From NCBI GenBank assembly GCA_031255915.1, contig JAIRRP010000016.1:1-9209 (forward strand): a stretch of 9,209 nt of DNA. The letters are read 5' to 3'. Shown here piece after piece: positions 1 through 7,300 of the stretch (the stretch's first letter is position 1; each line of letters starts with the position of its first letter). This DNA is from Puniceicoccales bacterium (GTDB taxonomy: Bacteria > Verrucomicrobiota > Verrucomicrobiia > Opitutales > JAIRLG01). Made by a program: the position numbers and the translations under genes. The notes under the pieces were generated by a model. The model did not search any database and was not told where the DNA came from. It worked only from the letters and a program-made list of their open reading frames with translations.

Positions 1-105
1 GAGCTCAATGATCATTTCTTTAAGCTCGTCAGTTGGTACGACAATGAGTGGGGCTACAGCAATCGCTGTGTGGAGCTGATTGGAAAATTGGCGAAGCTAC
101 TTTAG
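1..105 (+). CDS. gap: Glyceraldehyde-3-phosphate dehydrogenase, C-terminal end (partial)
   Basis: Frame 1 is open from the first base to a TAG at 103-105 and gives the last 34 residues of a protein whose start lies left of the window. The stretch FKLVSWYDNEWGYSNR is the signature C-terminal segment of phosphorylating GAPDH, which oxidises glyceraldehyde-3-phosphate to 1,3-bisphosphoglycerate with NAD(P)+ in glycolysis. After it come an amphipathic helix (CVELIGKLAKLL) and the stop, which is the normal end for the family. The stop codon lies inside a TTAG tetranucleotide at 102-105, directly next to the terminal repeat of a MITE-like element, so that insertion left the reading frame intact. 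Identity is from recognised family sequence. Nothing can be said about the N-terminus or promoter. Confidence 0.93.
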   Translation, partial: ELNDHFFKLVSWYDNEWGYSNRCVELIGKLAKLL

Positions 106-247
106 AGAGTGTCGTCAAAATCAAGCGGCGAAAAGAGAGATGGAGCGGATGTGGAATGTGGAAACAAATCTCCTATGTGTCCTCTTTTCCATTCCATCTT
201 TCTTTTCTCTCTTTTTCCCTTTATCAACCTTTTTTTGACGACACCCT
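106..247. mobile_element. MITE-like internal-deletion derivative of the IS5-type element
   Basis: A 142-bp element with near-perfect 15-bp terminal inverted repeats: AGAGTGTCGTCAAAA at 106-120 and AGGGTGTCGTCAAAA read inward from 247. Its left part (106-168) aligns with the left end of the IS at 8303-8365. Its right part (about 169-247) aligns with the IS right end at about 9059-9136, including the transposase start region. The roughly 690 bp of transposase gene between them is missing, with the junction near 168/169. Flanks are TTAG (102-105) and CTGG (248-251). TTAG fits the YTAR target known for the IS5 group; CTGG does not match it, so no intact target duplication remains. It cannot encode a transposase and would need one in trans. 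An open frame across it (48-296) is not considered a gene. Confidence 0.8.
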
Positions 248-320
248 CTGGTCTGATAGCTTTGAGTGGTTATGGCCGATGAGCTGGAACAGGTGATAAA
301 CTTTGAGGCGCGAATTTTGT

Positions 321-347
321 CAAAAAATCTCGCAAAATAGTGAGATT
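321..347 (-). terminator. Possible weak intrinsic terminator for vapBC
   Basis: Read on the minus strand, about 70 nt past the vapC stop, AATCTC (347-342) can pair with GAGATT (331-326) around a 10-nt loop and is followed by a short T run. The stem is AT-rich, and its possible extension contains an A·C mismatch, so termination here is uncertain. The rest of 248-415 shows nothing recognisable. Confidence 0.28.
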
Positions 348-415
348 GGCGTTCGTTGATTTTATTTTTCCATGAAGCTTAAGATGGCTGGGGAAATTTA
401 TGAAGCGTCATAATT

Positions 416-829
416 TTAAACCATTGTCCAATCTTCAAGATTGAGCCTCTTTATGCTTGAAAAATGCTTCATATTATGGGTCACTAGCGTTGCATTTTCT
501 GCCATGCAACAGGCAGCAATGAGCATATTCCTATCATCTAATATATCTCCTCTTTTCTGCAATTCGCTCCAAATTTTAGCGTATTCGCATGATGCTGATT
601 CTGTGAAATACATCACATTGAGACGCTCCATAAAACTTTCAACAGCTTTTCTTAATATTAGCGATTCTTTCAATAGGACTCCGGTCAACAATTCAGCATG
701 ATTGAAAATGGTAATGAACAATTTATTTTTTTCATGTTTCACTATATTTTCGGCAATGGCTTTTGCTGTTTCCGGTTTTTGTTTGATGACGTAGCTGCAA
801 ATGCAGGTATCGAGAACATATTTTTTCAT
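416..829 (-). CDS. vapC: VapC-type PIN-domain toxin (ribonuclease)
   Basis: A 137-residue PIN-domain protein, the usual length for VapC toxins, which are Mg2+-dependent RNases that often cut tRNA or rRNA when free of antitoxin. Visible PIN landmarks are the N-terminal strand with D7 (YVLDTCICSYV), E46 in NHAELLTG, the DDRNMLIAA helix near 98-106, LVTHNMKHF near 115-123, and a C-terminal LEDW typical of the family. At the position where most VapCs have the third acidic ligand (the D of DLLIAA) this protein has N101; D98 and D99 lie just before it. Whether it is still catalytic is therefore open. Its ATG overlaps the vapB stop as ATGA (829-826), implying translational coupling. The antitoxin is encoded first, as is usual. 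Only a weak ribosome site precedes it. Confidence 0.88.
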   Translation of the reverse strand: MKKYVLDTCICSYVIKQKPETAKAIAENIVKHEKNKLFITIFNHAELLTGVLLKESLILRKAVESFMERLNVMYFTESASCEYAKIWSELQKRGDILDDRNMLIAACCMAENATLVTHNMKHFSSIKRLNLEDWTMV

Positions 830-1047
830 ATCTCAATTGTTCTGGTAGCAACATGATTTCTTTCTATCTCAAAATCGGGCGCCCCAGCATAGGTATCGAA
901 AAACTGGCTCCAATTAACAGAATGTTTATTTTTTATGATTAAAGTATCTCCTCTCTTGGAAATTTCACAAACCGTCCCACTCAATCTATATGCTTTGGGT
1001 ATTCTGACCGCCTGGAACTGTCCGTTCTTGAATATTTTTGTTTCCAT
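826..1047 (-). CDS. vapB: VapB-type antitoxin (AbrB/SpoVT fold)
   Basis: A 73-residue protein with the N-terminal swapped-hairpin DNA-binding domain of VapB/MazE-like antitoxins: KIFKNGQFQAVRIPKAYR (about residues 4-21), then a strand segment CEISKRGDTLIIK. The C-terminal half (about 45-73), containing WSQFFDTYAGAPDFEIER, is the part expected to wrap the toxin's active site. The start is supported by GGAG (on the minus strand, 1057-1054) six bases before the ATG. The gene runs into vapC with a 4-nt overlap. In this family the antitoxin or the VapBC complex represses its own promoter. The probable operator lies just upstream and is the segment repeated exactly at the far end of the window. Confidence 0.88.
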   Translation of the reverse strand: METKIFKNGQFQAVRIPKAYRLSGTVCEISKRGDTLIIKNKHSVNWSQFFDTYAGAPDFEIERNHVATRTIEI

Positions 1048-1064
1048 AATTTACTCCAATGCTC

Positions 1065-1130
1065 CTGATAACCTCATACGTATATTGTAGAAATTTTCTC
1101 CATACGGACTCTCTTCTTCCGTTGGTCTTT
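1065..1130 (-). promoter_or_regulatory. Probable vapBC promoter/operator; left copy of 66-bp inverted repeat
   Basis: Read toward vapB, this segment holds a -10-like TACAAT (1089-1084) about 37 nt before the start codon and an 8-bp palindrome ATACGTAT (1076-1083) just downstream of it, a plausible autoregulatory site. No good -35 is visible at the matching distance. The whole 66 bases recur without a mismatch, inverted, at 9144-9209. Identity stops at 1131, and at the other end it is limited only by the window edge. Promoter assignment is inference; the repeat is directly visible. Confidence 0.45.
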
Positions 1131-1230
1131 AGTTTGGTATTAAAGTTGCCTCTTTACACTCTTTTCATAGCTGAAATTTTTGCCCGTATTTCGAAATTTT
1201 GATATCTATACTTCGGCGGGTGTTACTTTA

Positions 1231-1315
1231 GCTGGCTTTCGATTCCTTCGGAATCGTCCGCTTTGCGGACAACAATGTGGCCATGACGGAGTCATGGCCA
1301 CATTGGAAAGCCAGC
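1231..1315 (+). repeat. Cloverleaf repeat, copy A
   Basis: 85 nt folding almost completely into a four-way junction. The closing stem is GCTGGCTTTC (1231-1240) with GAAAGCCAGC (1306-1315), 10 bp perfect. Arm 1 is GATTCC-TTC-GGAATC (1241-1255). Arm 2 is GTCCGC-TTT-GCGGAC (1256-1270). AA (1271-1272) is the only unpaired linker. The long arm is a perfect 15 bp, 1273-1287 with 1291-1305, around a GGA loop. It is the most diverged copy in sequence but has the same order and dimensions as C and D. The function is unknown. An open frame across it (1180-1413, TTG start) is probably not a gene, because every base of the element is explained by pairing. Confidence 0.9.
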
Positions 1316-1415
1316 CAAATAAAAATGACGCCATCCTGCTCCCTGACTTCAGAAATTACTTTCAAAAAAGAAAGCACTTGAAGAGGAAGAGAGGCTCAAG
1401 GCATCGGCATTAGGA

Positions 1416-1511
1416 GCCGCCTTTGCGCTAAGAAAAAATGCAAAGCGGGAGCTTTCATTTTTTCTTAGCGCGGCCCGCGTAGCGGGCAAGCCCGAAGGGC
1501 TTAAAGGCGGC
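1416..1511 (-). repeat. Cloverleaf repeat, copy B (inverted orientation)
   Basis: Same architecture as copy A in reverse orientation, about 100 bp away. The closing stem is GCCGCCTTT (1416-1424) with AAAGGCGGC (1503-1511). The long arm pairs 1425-1440 with 1456-1471 (16 bp perfect), then, past one unpaired C, AAAGC-GGGA-GCTTT (1442-1455) with a GNRA-type loop. The short arms are GCCCGC-GTA-GCGGGC (1473-1487) and AAGCCC-GAA-GGGCTT (1488-1502). G1472 is the only junction linker. It shares its closing stem and long-arm tip with copy C, while the base of the long arm differs. It lies 140 bp upstream of sufC, so it could be part of a suf leader or simply intergenic. Confidence 0.9.
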
Positions 1512-1612
1512 AACCACGTCCGGACGAACGGAGACGGTGGTCGAATAGGATACTCAAGGCGGAAATCCGCATAGGGACTTTAGCATCGACAACAAAGGGC
1601 AATCTTTTCAAT
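1512..1612. other. Non-coding spacer between cloverleaf B and the sufC leader
   Basis: No gene is visible. It holds two small self-complementary spots: ACCACGTC (1513-1520) with GACGGTGGT (1533-1541, one bulge), and GCGG-AAAT-CCGC (1559-1570). A promoter for sufCB is expected here or a little further upstream, but I see no convincing -35/-10 pair. Confidence 0.4.
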
Positions 1613-1631
1613 CCGCTAAAATTTCTAGCGG
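1613..1631 (+). promoter_or_regulatory. Leader hairpin upstream of sufC
   Basis: CCGCTA (1613-1618) pairs with TAGCGG (1626-1631) around AAATTTC and is followed by TTTCGTATTTTT. This resembles an intrinsic terminator but sits only 20 nt before the sufC ATG. It is therefore either the end of an upstream transcript, an attenuator in the suf leader, or a structure affecting translation start. No Shine-Dalgarno motif lies between it and the ATG. Confidence 0.35.
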
Positions 1632-1651
1632 TTTCGTATTTTTCCAAATAT

Positions 1652-2401
1652 ATGGATTCTGGGCTCTGTATTCAAAACCTTCATCTCCAAGTCGAGAATC
1701 AGACGGTCCTTGAAAATTTTTCACTCGATGTCCCTAAGGGCGAGATACATGCGCTCATGGGACCTAATGGCGTCGGTAAAAGCTCTCTCTTTAAGGCCAT
1801 TGCAGGTCATCCGAATTATCATGTTCTCCGGGGAGATATATATTTCAACGGGATATCGCTTCGCAATCGGAAACCCGATGATATTGCTCAACGGGGTATC
1901 TTTTTGGCCTTTCAGCATCCATTGGAAATGGAGGGACTTAGCGTTGCCAATTTCATTCGGGCGGCTCTTCAGTCGCGTCAAAAAGCAGGGGAAGTCTTTT
2001 CTTCCACCGACTTTTATGCGCAGCTCTATTGCTGTATGGATCAGTTGCGTATCGACCATTCTTTTAGCTCCAGATCGATCCATGTTGGCTTTTCTGGAGG
2101 GGAGAAGAAGCGCTGCGAGGTGCTCCAGATGCTCATGCTGCGGCCCCGATTTGCCCTTCTCGATGAGATCGATAGTGGCCTCGACGTCGATATCCTCCAG
2201 CTGATGGCGAAGGAAATCCATAAATTTCAAGAAGAGAATAAGATGGGAGGCCTGGTCATTACCCACTCCGCGCGGTTTCTGCGCCATCTTCGGCCCGACC
2301 GCGTCCATGTGCTCCTCGATGGCCAAATCGTCCGTAGTGGACAGGAGGAGATCATCGGACAAATCGAGCATTCGGGCTATCGGAGCTTCGCATTATCATG
2401 A
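1652..2401 (+). CDS. sufC: Fe-S cluster assembly ATPase SufC
   Basis: A 249-residue cytosolic ABC-type ATPase, normal length for SufC, which drives the conformational change of the SufB-containing scaffold during cluster assembly. Visible motifs are Walker A GPNGVGKS (37-44), the Q-loop in AFQHP (Q88), the signature GFSGGEKKR (146-154), Walker B FALLDEID (167-174, D171/E172), the D-loop SGLD (175-178) and the switch His in ITHS (H205). The IDSGLDVD and GFSGGEKKR spellings are characteristic of SufC rather than of transporter ATPases. It has no membrane segment. The ATG at 1652 gives the expected N-terminus but has no clear Shine-Dalgarno. Its TGA overlaps the sufB ATG (ATGA, 2398-2401), so the two are translationally coupled. 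sufC preceding sufB differs from the common sufB-C-D order. Confidence 0.95.
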   Translation: MDSGLCIQNLHLQVENQTVLENFSLDVPKGEIHALMGPNGVGKSSLFKAIAGHPNYHVLRGDIYFNGISLRNRKPDDIAQRGIFLAFQHPLEMEGLSVANFIRAALQSRQKAGEVFSSTDFYAQLYCCMDQLRIDHSFSSRSIHVGFSGGEKKRCEVLQMLMLRPRFALLDEIDSGLDVDILQLMAKEIHKFQEENKMGGLVITHSARFLRHLRPDRVHVLLDGQIVRSGQEEIIGQIEHSGYRSFALS

Positions 2402-3810
2402 GGCCTCAGGATATCAACATCGCCGGTACGGAGCACACCCATAGTGACTTCAGCTATGATCTGAGTTACGCTCTAGATGCCGGTAAAGGTTTGTCGCATG
2501 CGACCATCGATTATATCTCTGACGCCAAGGGGGAATGTCCTTGGATCCGCCAGTGGCGGCATGAAGCCCTCGACATCTTTTTACGCAAACCCATGCCACA
2601 AGGGTGGCCGCCAGAAGTATTGCAGCAGCTCCGATTTGAAGATTTTCATTATTACCTCGCCCAGGGAACAGAGTCAAAAAAATCCTGGGAAGACGTGGCA
2701 CCCGAGGTAAAAAAGACCTTCGAACGTCTGGGTATTCCGGAACAGGAACGTAAATTTTTAGCCGGAGTCGAAGCTCAATTCGACAGCGAAGCGGCTTATT
2801 CTCGGATCCAAAGTACGCTGCAGCGACAAGGTGTTATTTTCGTGAGCTCTTCGGAGGGTCTCGCCCATTATCCTGAAATTTTCCGTAAATATTTCGGGCA
2901 AATTGTTCCCGTAGGCGATAATAAATTCAGTGCGCTGAATAGCGCCGTCTTCAGTGGAGGGAGTTTCATCTACGTGCCGCCCTATGTCAAAGTGACGCAG
3001 CCACTTCAGGCTTACTTTCGCATCAATGCCGAAAATTCAGGGCAGTTTGAACGAACCCTTATCATCGTCGATGAAGGGGCAGAAATGACTTATATGGAAG
3101 GCTGTACGGCTCCCTCTTTTTCAAAGGCCATGCTGCATTCGGCCGTTGTGGAATTGGTCGTACTTCCCCATGCCAAAGTCCAGTATATCTCCGTTCAGAA
3201 CTGGTCGCGCGATGTCTTTAATCTCGTCACGAAGCGTGGAGTGGCTTATGAAAATTCCGAAATTCGGTGGATCGATTGCAATATCGGGTCGAAGCTGACG
3301 ATGAAGTATCCCTGTATCATCCTTAAGGAGAAGCATGCCAAGGGCGAGATGGTTTCCATTTCCGTCGCCCATGATGGACAGTGGCAGGATACCGGTGCCA
3401 AAATGATCCACCTCTCGAGCGGCACGAGTTCTCGCATTGTTTCAAAATCGATCTCGATCGGGACAGGCATTGCCTCTACCCGTAGTTTTGTCGATGTACA
3501 TCCTTCTTTGGAAGATTGTAAAAATCATACCCAGTGCGATGCTTTGCTCCTCGATGCCCAGAGTCATAGCTGCACTTCCCCTGCGATTCGGGTTTGGGGA
3601 AATCTCCATAGCGTACAGCATGAAGCGAGTGTTTCAAAGATCAGTGAGGAGCAACTCTTTTATCTGCAACAACGTGGTATTCCCAAAGCGCAAGCCCTTA
3701 GTCTCAGCGTCAACGGCTTTATCAATGATCTCATCCAGGAGTTTCCCATGGAGTACAGTGTGGAATTAAAACGCCTCATTGAACTCGAGATGGAAGGGGC
3801 GGTCGGTTGA
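2398..3810 (+). CDS. sufB: Fe-S cluster scaffold protein SufB
   Basis: A 470-residue protein of full SufB length. SufB with SufC (and usually SufD) forms the scaffold on which Fe-S clusters are built from sulfide delivered by SufS/SufE or SufU. The N-terminal part has LSHATIDYIS (32-41), the helical KKSWEDVAPEVKKTF region (94-108) and LGIPEQERKFLAGV (111-124). The beta-helix core has GDNKFSALNSAVFSGGSFIY (173-192), QAYFRINAENSGQFERT (204-220) and MEGCTAPSFS (233-242). The C-terminus is MEYSVELKRLIELEMEG, a typical SufB ending. Residues matching the catalytic pair of E. coli SufB are C380 (QCDALLLD) and E409 (HEASVSK). Extra cysteines (47, 236, 294, 306, 374, 392) are present. No sufD, sufS or sufU follows; the next gene is a tRNA on the other strand. 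Confidence 0.95.
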   Translation: MRPQDINIAGTEHTHSDFSYDLSYALDAGKGLSHATIDYISDAKGECPWIRQWRHEALDIFLRKPMPQGWPPEVLQQLRFEDFHYYLAQGTESKKSWEDVAPEVKKTFERLGIPEQERKFLAGVEAQFDSEAAYSRIQSTLQRQGVIFVSSSEGLAHYPEIFRKYFGQIVPVGDNKFSALNSAVFSGGSFIYVPPYVKVTQPLQAYFRINAENSGQFERTLIIVDEGAEMTYMEGCTAPSFSKAMLHSAVVELVVLPHAKVQYISVQNWSRDVFNLVTKRGVAYENSEIRWIDCNIGSKLTMKYPCIILKEKHAKGEMVSISVAHDGQWQDTGAKMIHLSSGTSSRIVSKSISIGTGIASTRSFVDVHPSLEDCKNHTQCDALLLDAQSHSCTSPAIRVWGNLHSVQHEASVSKISEEQLFYLQQRGIPKAQALSLSVNGFINDLIQEFPMEYSVELKRLIELEMEGAVG

Positions 3811-3893
3811 TGTGACGGCAGGGTACTTGAGAGTGACGATAGAGGGATATTGGAAAGAGCTGGTGTCTTTTATCAGAAGCTGAGGCCATTTTA

Positions 3894-3986
3894 TGGCGGA
3901 GAGAGAGGGATTCGAACCCTCGGATCCCTTTTAAGAGGATCACCTTCTTAGCAGGAAGGCGCTTTCGACCACTCAGCCATCTCTCC
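3894..3986 (-). tRNA. tRNA-Ser (anticodon GCU)
   Basis: Read on the minus strand, GGAGAGA (3986-3980) pairs with TCTCTCC (3904-3898). The anticodon stem-loop is CCTTC-CTGCTAA-GAAGG, giving anticodon GCU, which reads AGC/AGU serine codons. The long variable arm (GATCC...GGATC) is the class II feature expected of tRNA-Ser. The T arm is GAGGG-TTCGAAT-CCCTC. The discriminator is G, as expected for serine, and CCA is encoded (3896-3894). The gene is 93 nt including CCA and looks complete and functional. It stands alone, convergent with sufB and in the same direction as nifJ. Confidence 0.97.
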
Positions 3987-4002
3987 TTCGAGTTGCTGCG
4001 AG

Positions 4003-4392
4003 CTAAAGAGACATCTTTTTAAGGTCAAGGGAAACCATCGAGCGGGTATTGCTGGTAGGTTGGCTTTGGTTCTCAATGTCCGTCACCATGGGTTTAGGCG
4101 AGAGCGTTTCTTTCTTTTTAACTGCGAGTGCGAATGTCGTCGGTGAGTCGGCTTGCCGCCTTTGAGCCCAAAGGGCTCTTGCCCGCTGCGCGGGCCGCGA
4201 TGAGGAAAAATGAAAGCTCCCGCTTTGCATTTTTCCCTCATCGCAAAGGCGGCAAGCTGGATACTCCCGCAGGGTAAAAGGATACTGAGTAAGCCGGATG
4301 CTCCCAAAAATAGGGAATATCCTGAGCAGGAGCAGCGACAAACAGATCTGAGCTTCGGAAAAAATAGGTTTCGAGCTTCGGAGCAGAATCCG
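4003..4392 (-). pseudogene. Possible broken small ORF split by cloverleaf C
   Basis: On the minus strand, between nifJ and the tRNA, one frame after the nifJ stop runs about 45 codons without a stop and looks protein-like (for example DLFVAAPAQDIPYFWEHPAY). It enters cloverleaf C and ends in it. On the far side another frame (codon start 4149) reads ADSPTTFALAVKKKETLSP and so on to a TAG at 4003. The two pieces are out of frame by one base across the element. No start codon is seen for the first piece, and no family is recognised. This may be an ORF remnant interrupted by the repeat, or just open non-coding sequence. Confidence 0.2.
4151..4257 (+). repeat. Cloverleaf repeat, copy C
   Basis: 107 nt with a 13-bp perfect closing stem, GCTTGCCGCCTTT (4151-4163) with AAAGGCGGCAAGC (4245-4257). 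Arm 1 is GAGCCC-AAA-GGGCTC (4164-4178), then TT. Arm 2 is GCCCGC-TGC-GCGGGC (4181-4195), then C. The long arm pairs 4197-4212 with 4228-4244 (one bulged C) and continues as AAAGC-TCCC-GCTTT (4213-4226). It is in the orientation of copies A and D and opposite to B, whose long-arm tip it shares. It lies 135 nt past the nifJ stop and could also terminate or stabilise that transcript, although no T run follows the stem. Confidence 0.9.
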
Positions 4393-7300
4393 TTATGCCG
4401 GTGGCTGTGCTAACTTCCGGTAGAAGGCATATTTCTCAAAGATATGGCTTTCTTCCTGTCGCAGCAGTTGTTCAGCCCGTTCTGGATTTTGCCGCATTAA
4501 AAGGTTAAACCGCGTCTCGGTCTGCATATATTCTTTGAGCGGCAGATGCGGTTCTTTGGAATCTAATGTCAATGCGGAGAGTTGTTGCGATTTTCTTCGT
4601 GGGTCGTGGCGGTACAAGAGCCAGTAACCGGATTCAACGGCTTTCTTTTGCTGCTGTAGGCCGAGCTGTAGTGGATAGCCATGGGCATTGCAGTGGCTGT
4701 AGGCGATGATAAGCGAAGGGCCGTCGTAGGCCTCCGCTTCCATCAAGGCCGTAAAGGCTTGGCTATCTTTTGCCCCAATGGCAATTTGGGCCACGTAGCC
4801 ATTGCCGTAGCTCATGGCCAAAAGTCCCAGATCTTTTTTAGGAAGTGCTTTCCCGGCGGATGCGAATTTAGCAATAGCTCCCATCGAGGTCGACTTCGAT
4901 TGCTGTCCGCCCGTATTGGAGTAAACCTCTGTGTCGAGTACAAGGACGTTGATATTTCTGCCAGAAGCTAGGATATGGTCGAGCCCACCGTAGCCGATGT
5001 CATAGGCCCAGCCGTCGCCGCCGATGATCCAGATGCTTTTGCGGATCAGGCTTTCAGCGAGTCCGAAGAGGGCCATGCTCTCGGGATCTTTTTCCTGGGC
5101 GAGTTTGGTACGGAGCTCTTGAACATAAATGCGTTGTTGCTGAATTTCCTGTGGAGTTGCTTGGAGGTTATGAAGGATCAATTCGACGTAACGGTCTCCC
5201 AATAAGGGGGCCTTGCGCTTTAGGAGTTTTTCAGCCATATGATACTTTTGATCGCATGCGATGCGCATGCCATAGCCATATTCCGCATTATCCTCGAAGA
5301 GGGAATTGCTCCATGCGGGACCATGACCCTCGACATTGGTCGTGTAAGGTGTTGTTGGAAGGTTGCCGCTGTAAATGGAGGAGCAGCCCGTGGCATTGGC
5401 GATTATCAGATGATCCCCAAAGAGTTGGGTAAGTAGCTTGATATAAGGAGTTTCTCCACATCCGGCGCAGGCACCTGAAAACTCGAAAAGTGGCTGACAG
5501 AACTGCGATGACTTCAAATCAGTGGCTTGTATAAAAGGTTGAGGCAGTGTCTGAAAGTATTGATAATGCCTGCGCTCCTGTTCTAAAATTTCCTCCTTTG
5601 GAGTCATGGTGAGTGCTTTTTTGCCCTCTTCATTTTTGCTTCGGGCGGGACAAATTTCCGTACACAAGCGGCAACCGGTACAATCCTCTGGAGAGACCTG
5701 GATTGTAAACCGGTGACATGGATGTGCCTGTGAACGAAAATCGACGGAGCAAAAGGTGGAAGGTGCGTCTTTTTTCAGCTCATTTTCGGGATAAAACTTA
5801 GAACGAATGGCGGCATGAGGGCAGACAGAAACACATTTATTGCACTGGATGCAGAGGGAAGTATCCCAGAGGGGTATTTCTTCGGCGATATTGCGCTTTT
5901 CCCAACATGCCGTTCCGCTGGGCCATGTTCCATCGATGGGCATGGCGCTGACCGGTAAATCATCTCCATGGCCGGAAAGCATGATCTGCGTTACGTTTCG
6001 GACAAATTCCGGGGCCCCTGCCGAGAGGCTATGATGGGCGGATATGCCTGTGGCAGCCAAGTCGGCAACGGGTATCTCTTTTAAGTGCTTCAGGGTTAAA
6101 TCTACGGCTTCAAAATTTTTTTGAACGATGGCTTCTCCTTTTTTTCCATAGGTCTTTCGGATCGATTCTTTGATATGTTGGATCGCTTCTTCCTGTGGTA
6201 GGATTTTGGAAATGGCGAAATAGCACGTCTGCATAATGGCGTTGATGCGCCCGCCTATGCCCGCTTTTTTGGCAATGCTGTAGGCATCGATGATGTGAAA
6301 TTTTATCTGGAGTTGCTGGATTTTTCGTTGTAATTCCAGAGAGAGGCGCCCCCAGGTGTGAGGCGCGTCGTAGGGGCTATTGAGCAGGAAGATGGTTCCT
6401 GGTTTGGCCATTTTAAGGATATCATGGGTGTGGAGGAACGAAAATTGATGACATCCGATAAAATTGGCCTGCTGGATGAGATAGGGCGCTTCGATCGCCG
6501 TAGGGCCGAAACGAAGGTGAGAGATCGTCATGGCGCCGGATTTTTTGGAATCGTAGACGAAATAGGCCTGGGTAAAGTTTTTCGTCGCGTTGCCGATAAT
6601 CTTGATGGTGTTTTTATTGGCGCCCACTGTGCCGTCAGAACCAAGGCCATAGAAAATACTCTCATAGACGGAAGGCTCTTGGAGTTGAAATAGAGGATCA
6701 TAATTTAGGGAAAGATGCGTGACATCATCTTCAATGCCGATGGTGAAATGCCGTTTCGGAGATTCTTTTTTCAATTCATCAAAGATGGCCTTGGCCATGG
6801 CAGGTGAGAATTCTTTAGAACCTAGACCGTAACGGCCGGCGATGATTTTGGGATGGAAATGGAGCGGTAGATGACCTTGGCTTCTACCTTCTTCGATCGC
6901 CGCGACGACATCTAGGTAAAGGGGCTCGCCTAAAGATCCAGGTTCTTTGGTGCGATCCAGAATGGCAATGGAGCGAACGGTTGTTGGTATTATGCGAAGA
7001 AAATCTTCGATGGAAAATGGACGGTACAGAAGGACTTGTAGGACACCGACCTTTTCTCCTGCTTTTTGAAGAAATTGGGCCGTTTTTTCCAAAGTCCTGC
7101 ATCCGGAACCCATGCAAATGACGATGTGCTCGGCATCAGGGGTTCCCGTATATTGGAAAAGTCCGTAATGCCTATGGGTTAATTGGGCAAATTGATCCAT
7201 GAGGGATTTCAGTTCAGAAGCTAGGGATTGATAATGGACATTCGCCGCTTCGCGGGCCTGGAAAAACACATCTGGGTTTTGTGCTGTGCCGCGAACGGCG

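Noticed and set aside
48..296. 82-codon open frame across the end of gap and the MITE
   Set aside because: It is an alternate frame of gap followed by IS-derived non-coding DNA.
1180..1413. 77-codon open frame from a TTG across cloverleaf A
   Set aside because: More than a third of it is the self-complementary repeat. It has no ribosome site and no recognisable family.
1231..1511. Cloverleaf elements as tRNA genes or tRNA-like genes
   Set aside because: There are no T-loop TTC motif, anticodon arm or acceptor features. The arm lengths (6-3-6 twice and a 15-21 bp arm) do not fit tRNA.
1231..1511. Cloverleaf pair A/B as a CRISPR or other tandem array
   Set aside because: Only two copies, inverted to each other and different in sequence, with no repeat-spacer periodicity.
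1721..2371. Long minus-strand open frame opposite sufC (216 codons)
   Set aside because: It is a shadow of the well-supported sufC gene and has no recognisable motifs.
4151..4257. Cloverleaf C as a plain Rho-independent terminator of nifJ
   Set aside because: The stems are strong, but no T run follows the closing stem on the nifJ strand, and the same structure occurs upstream of genes. A secondary role is not excluded.
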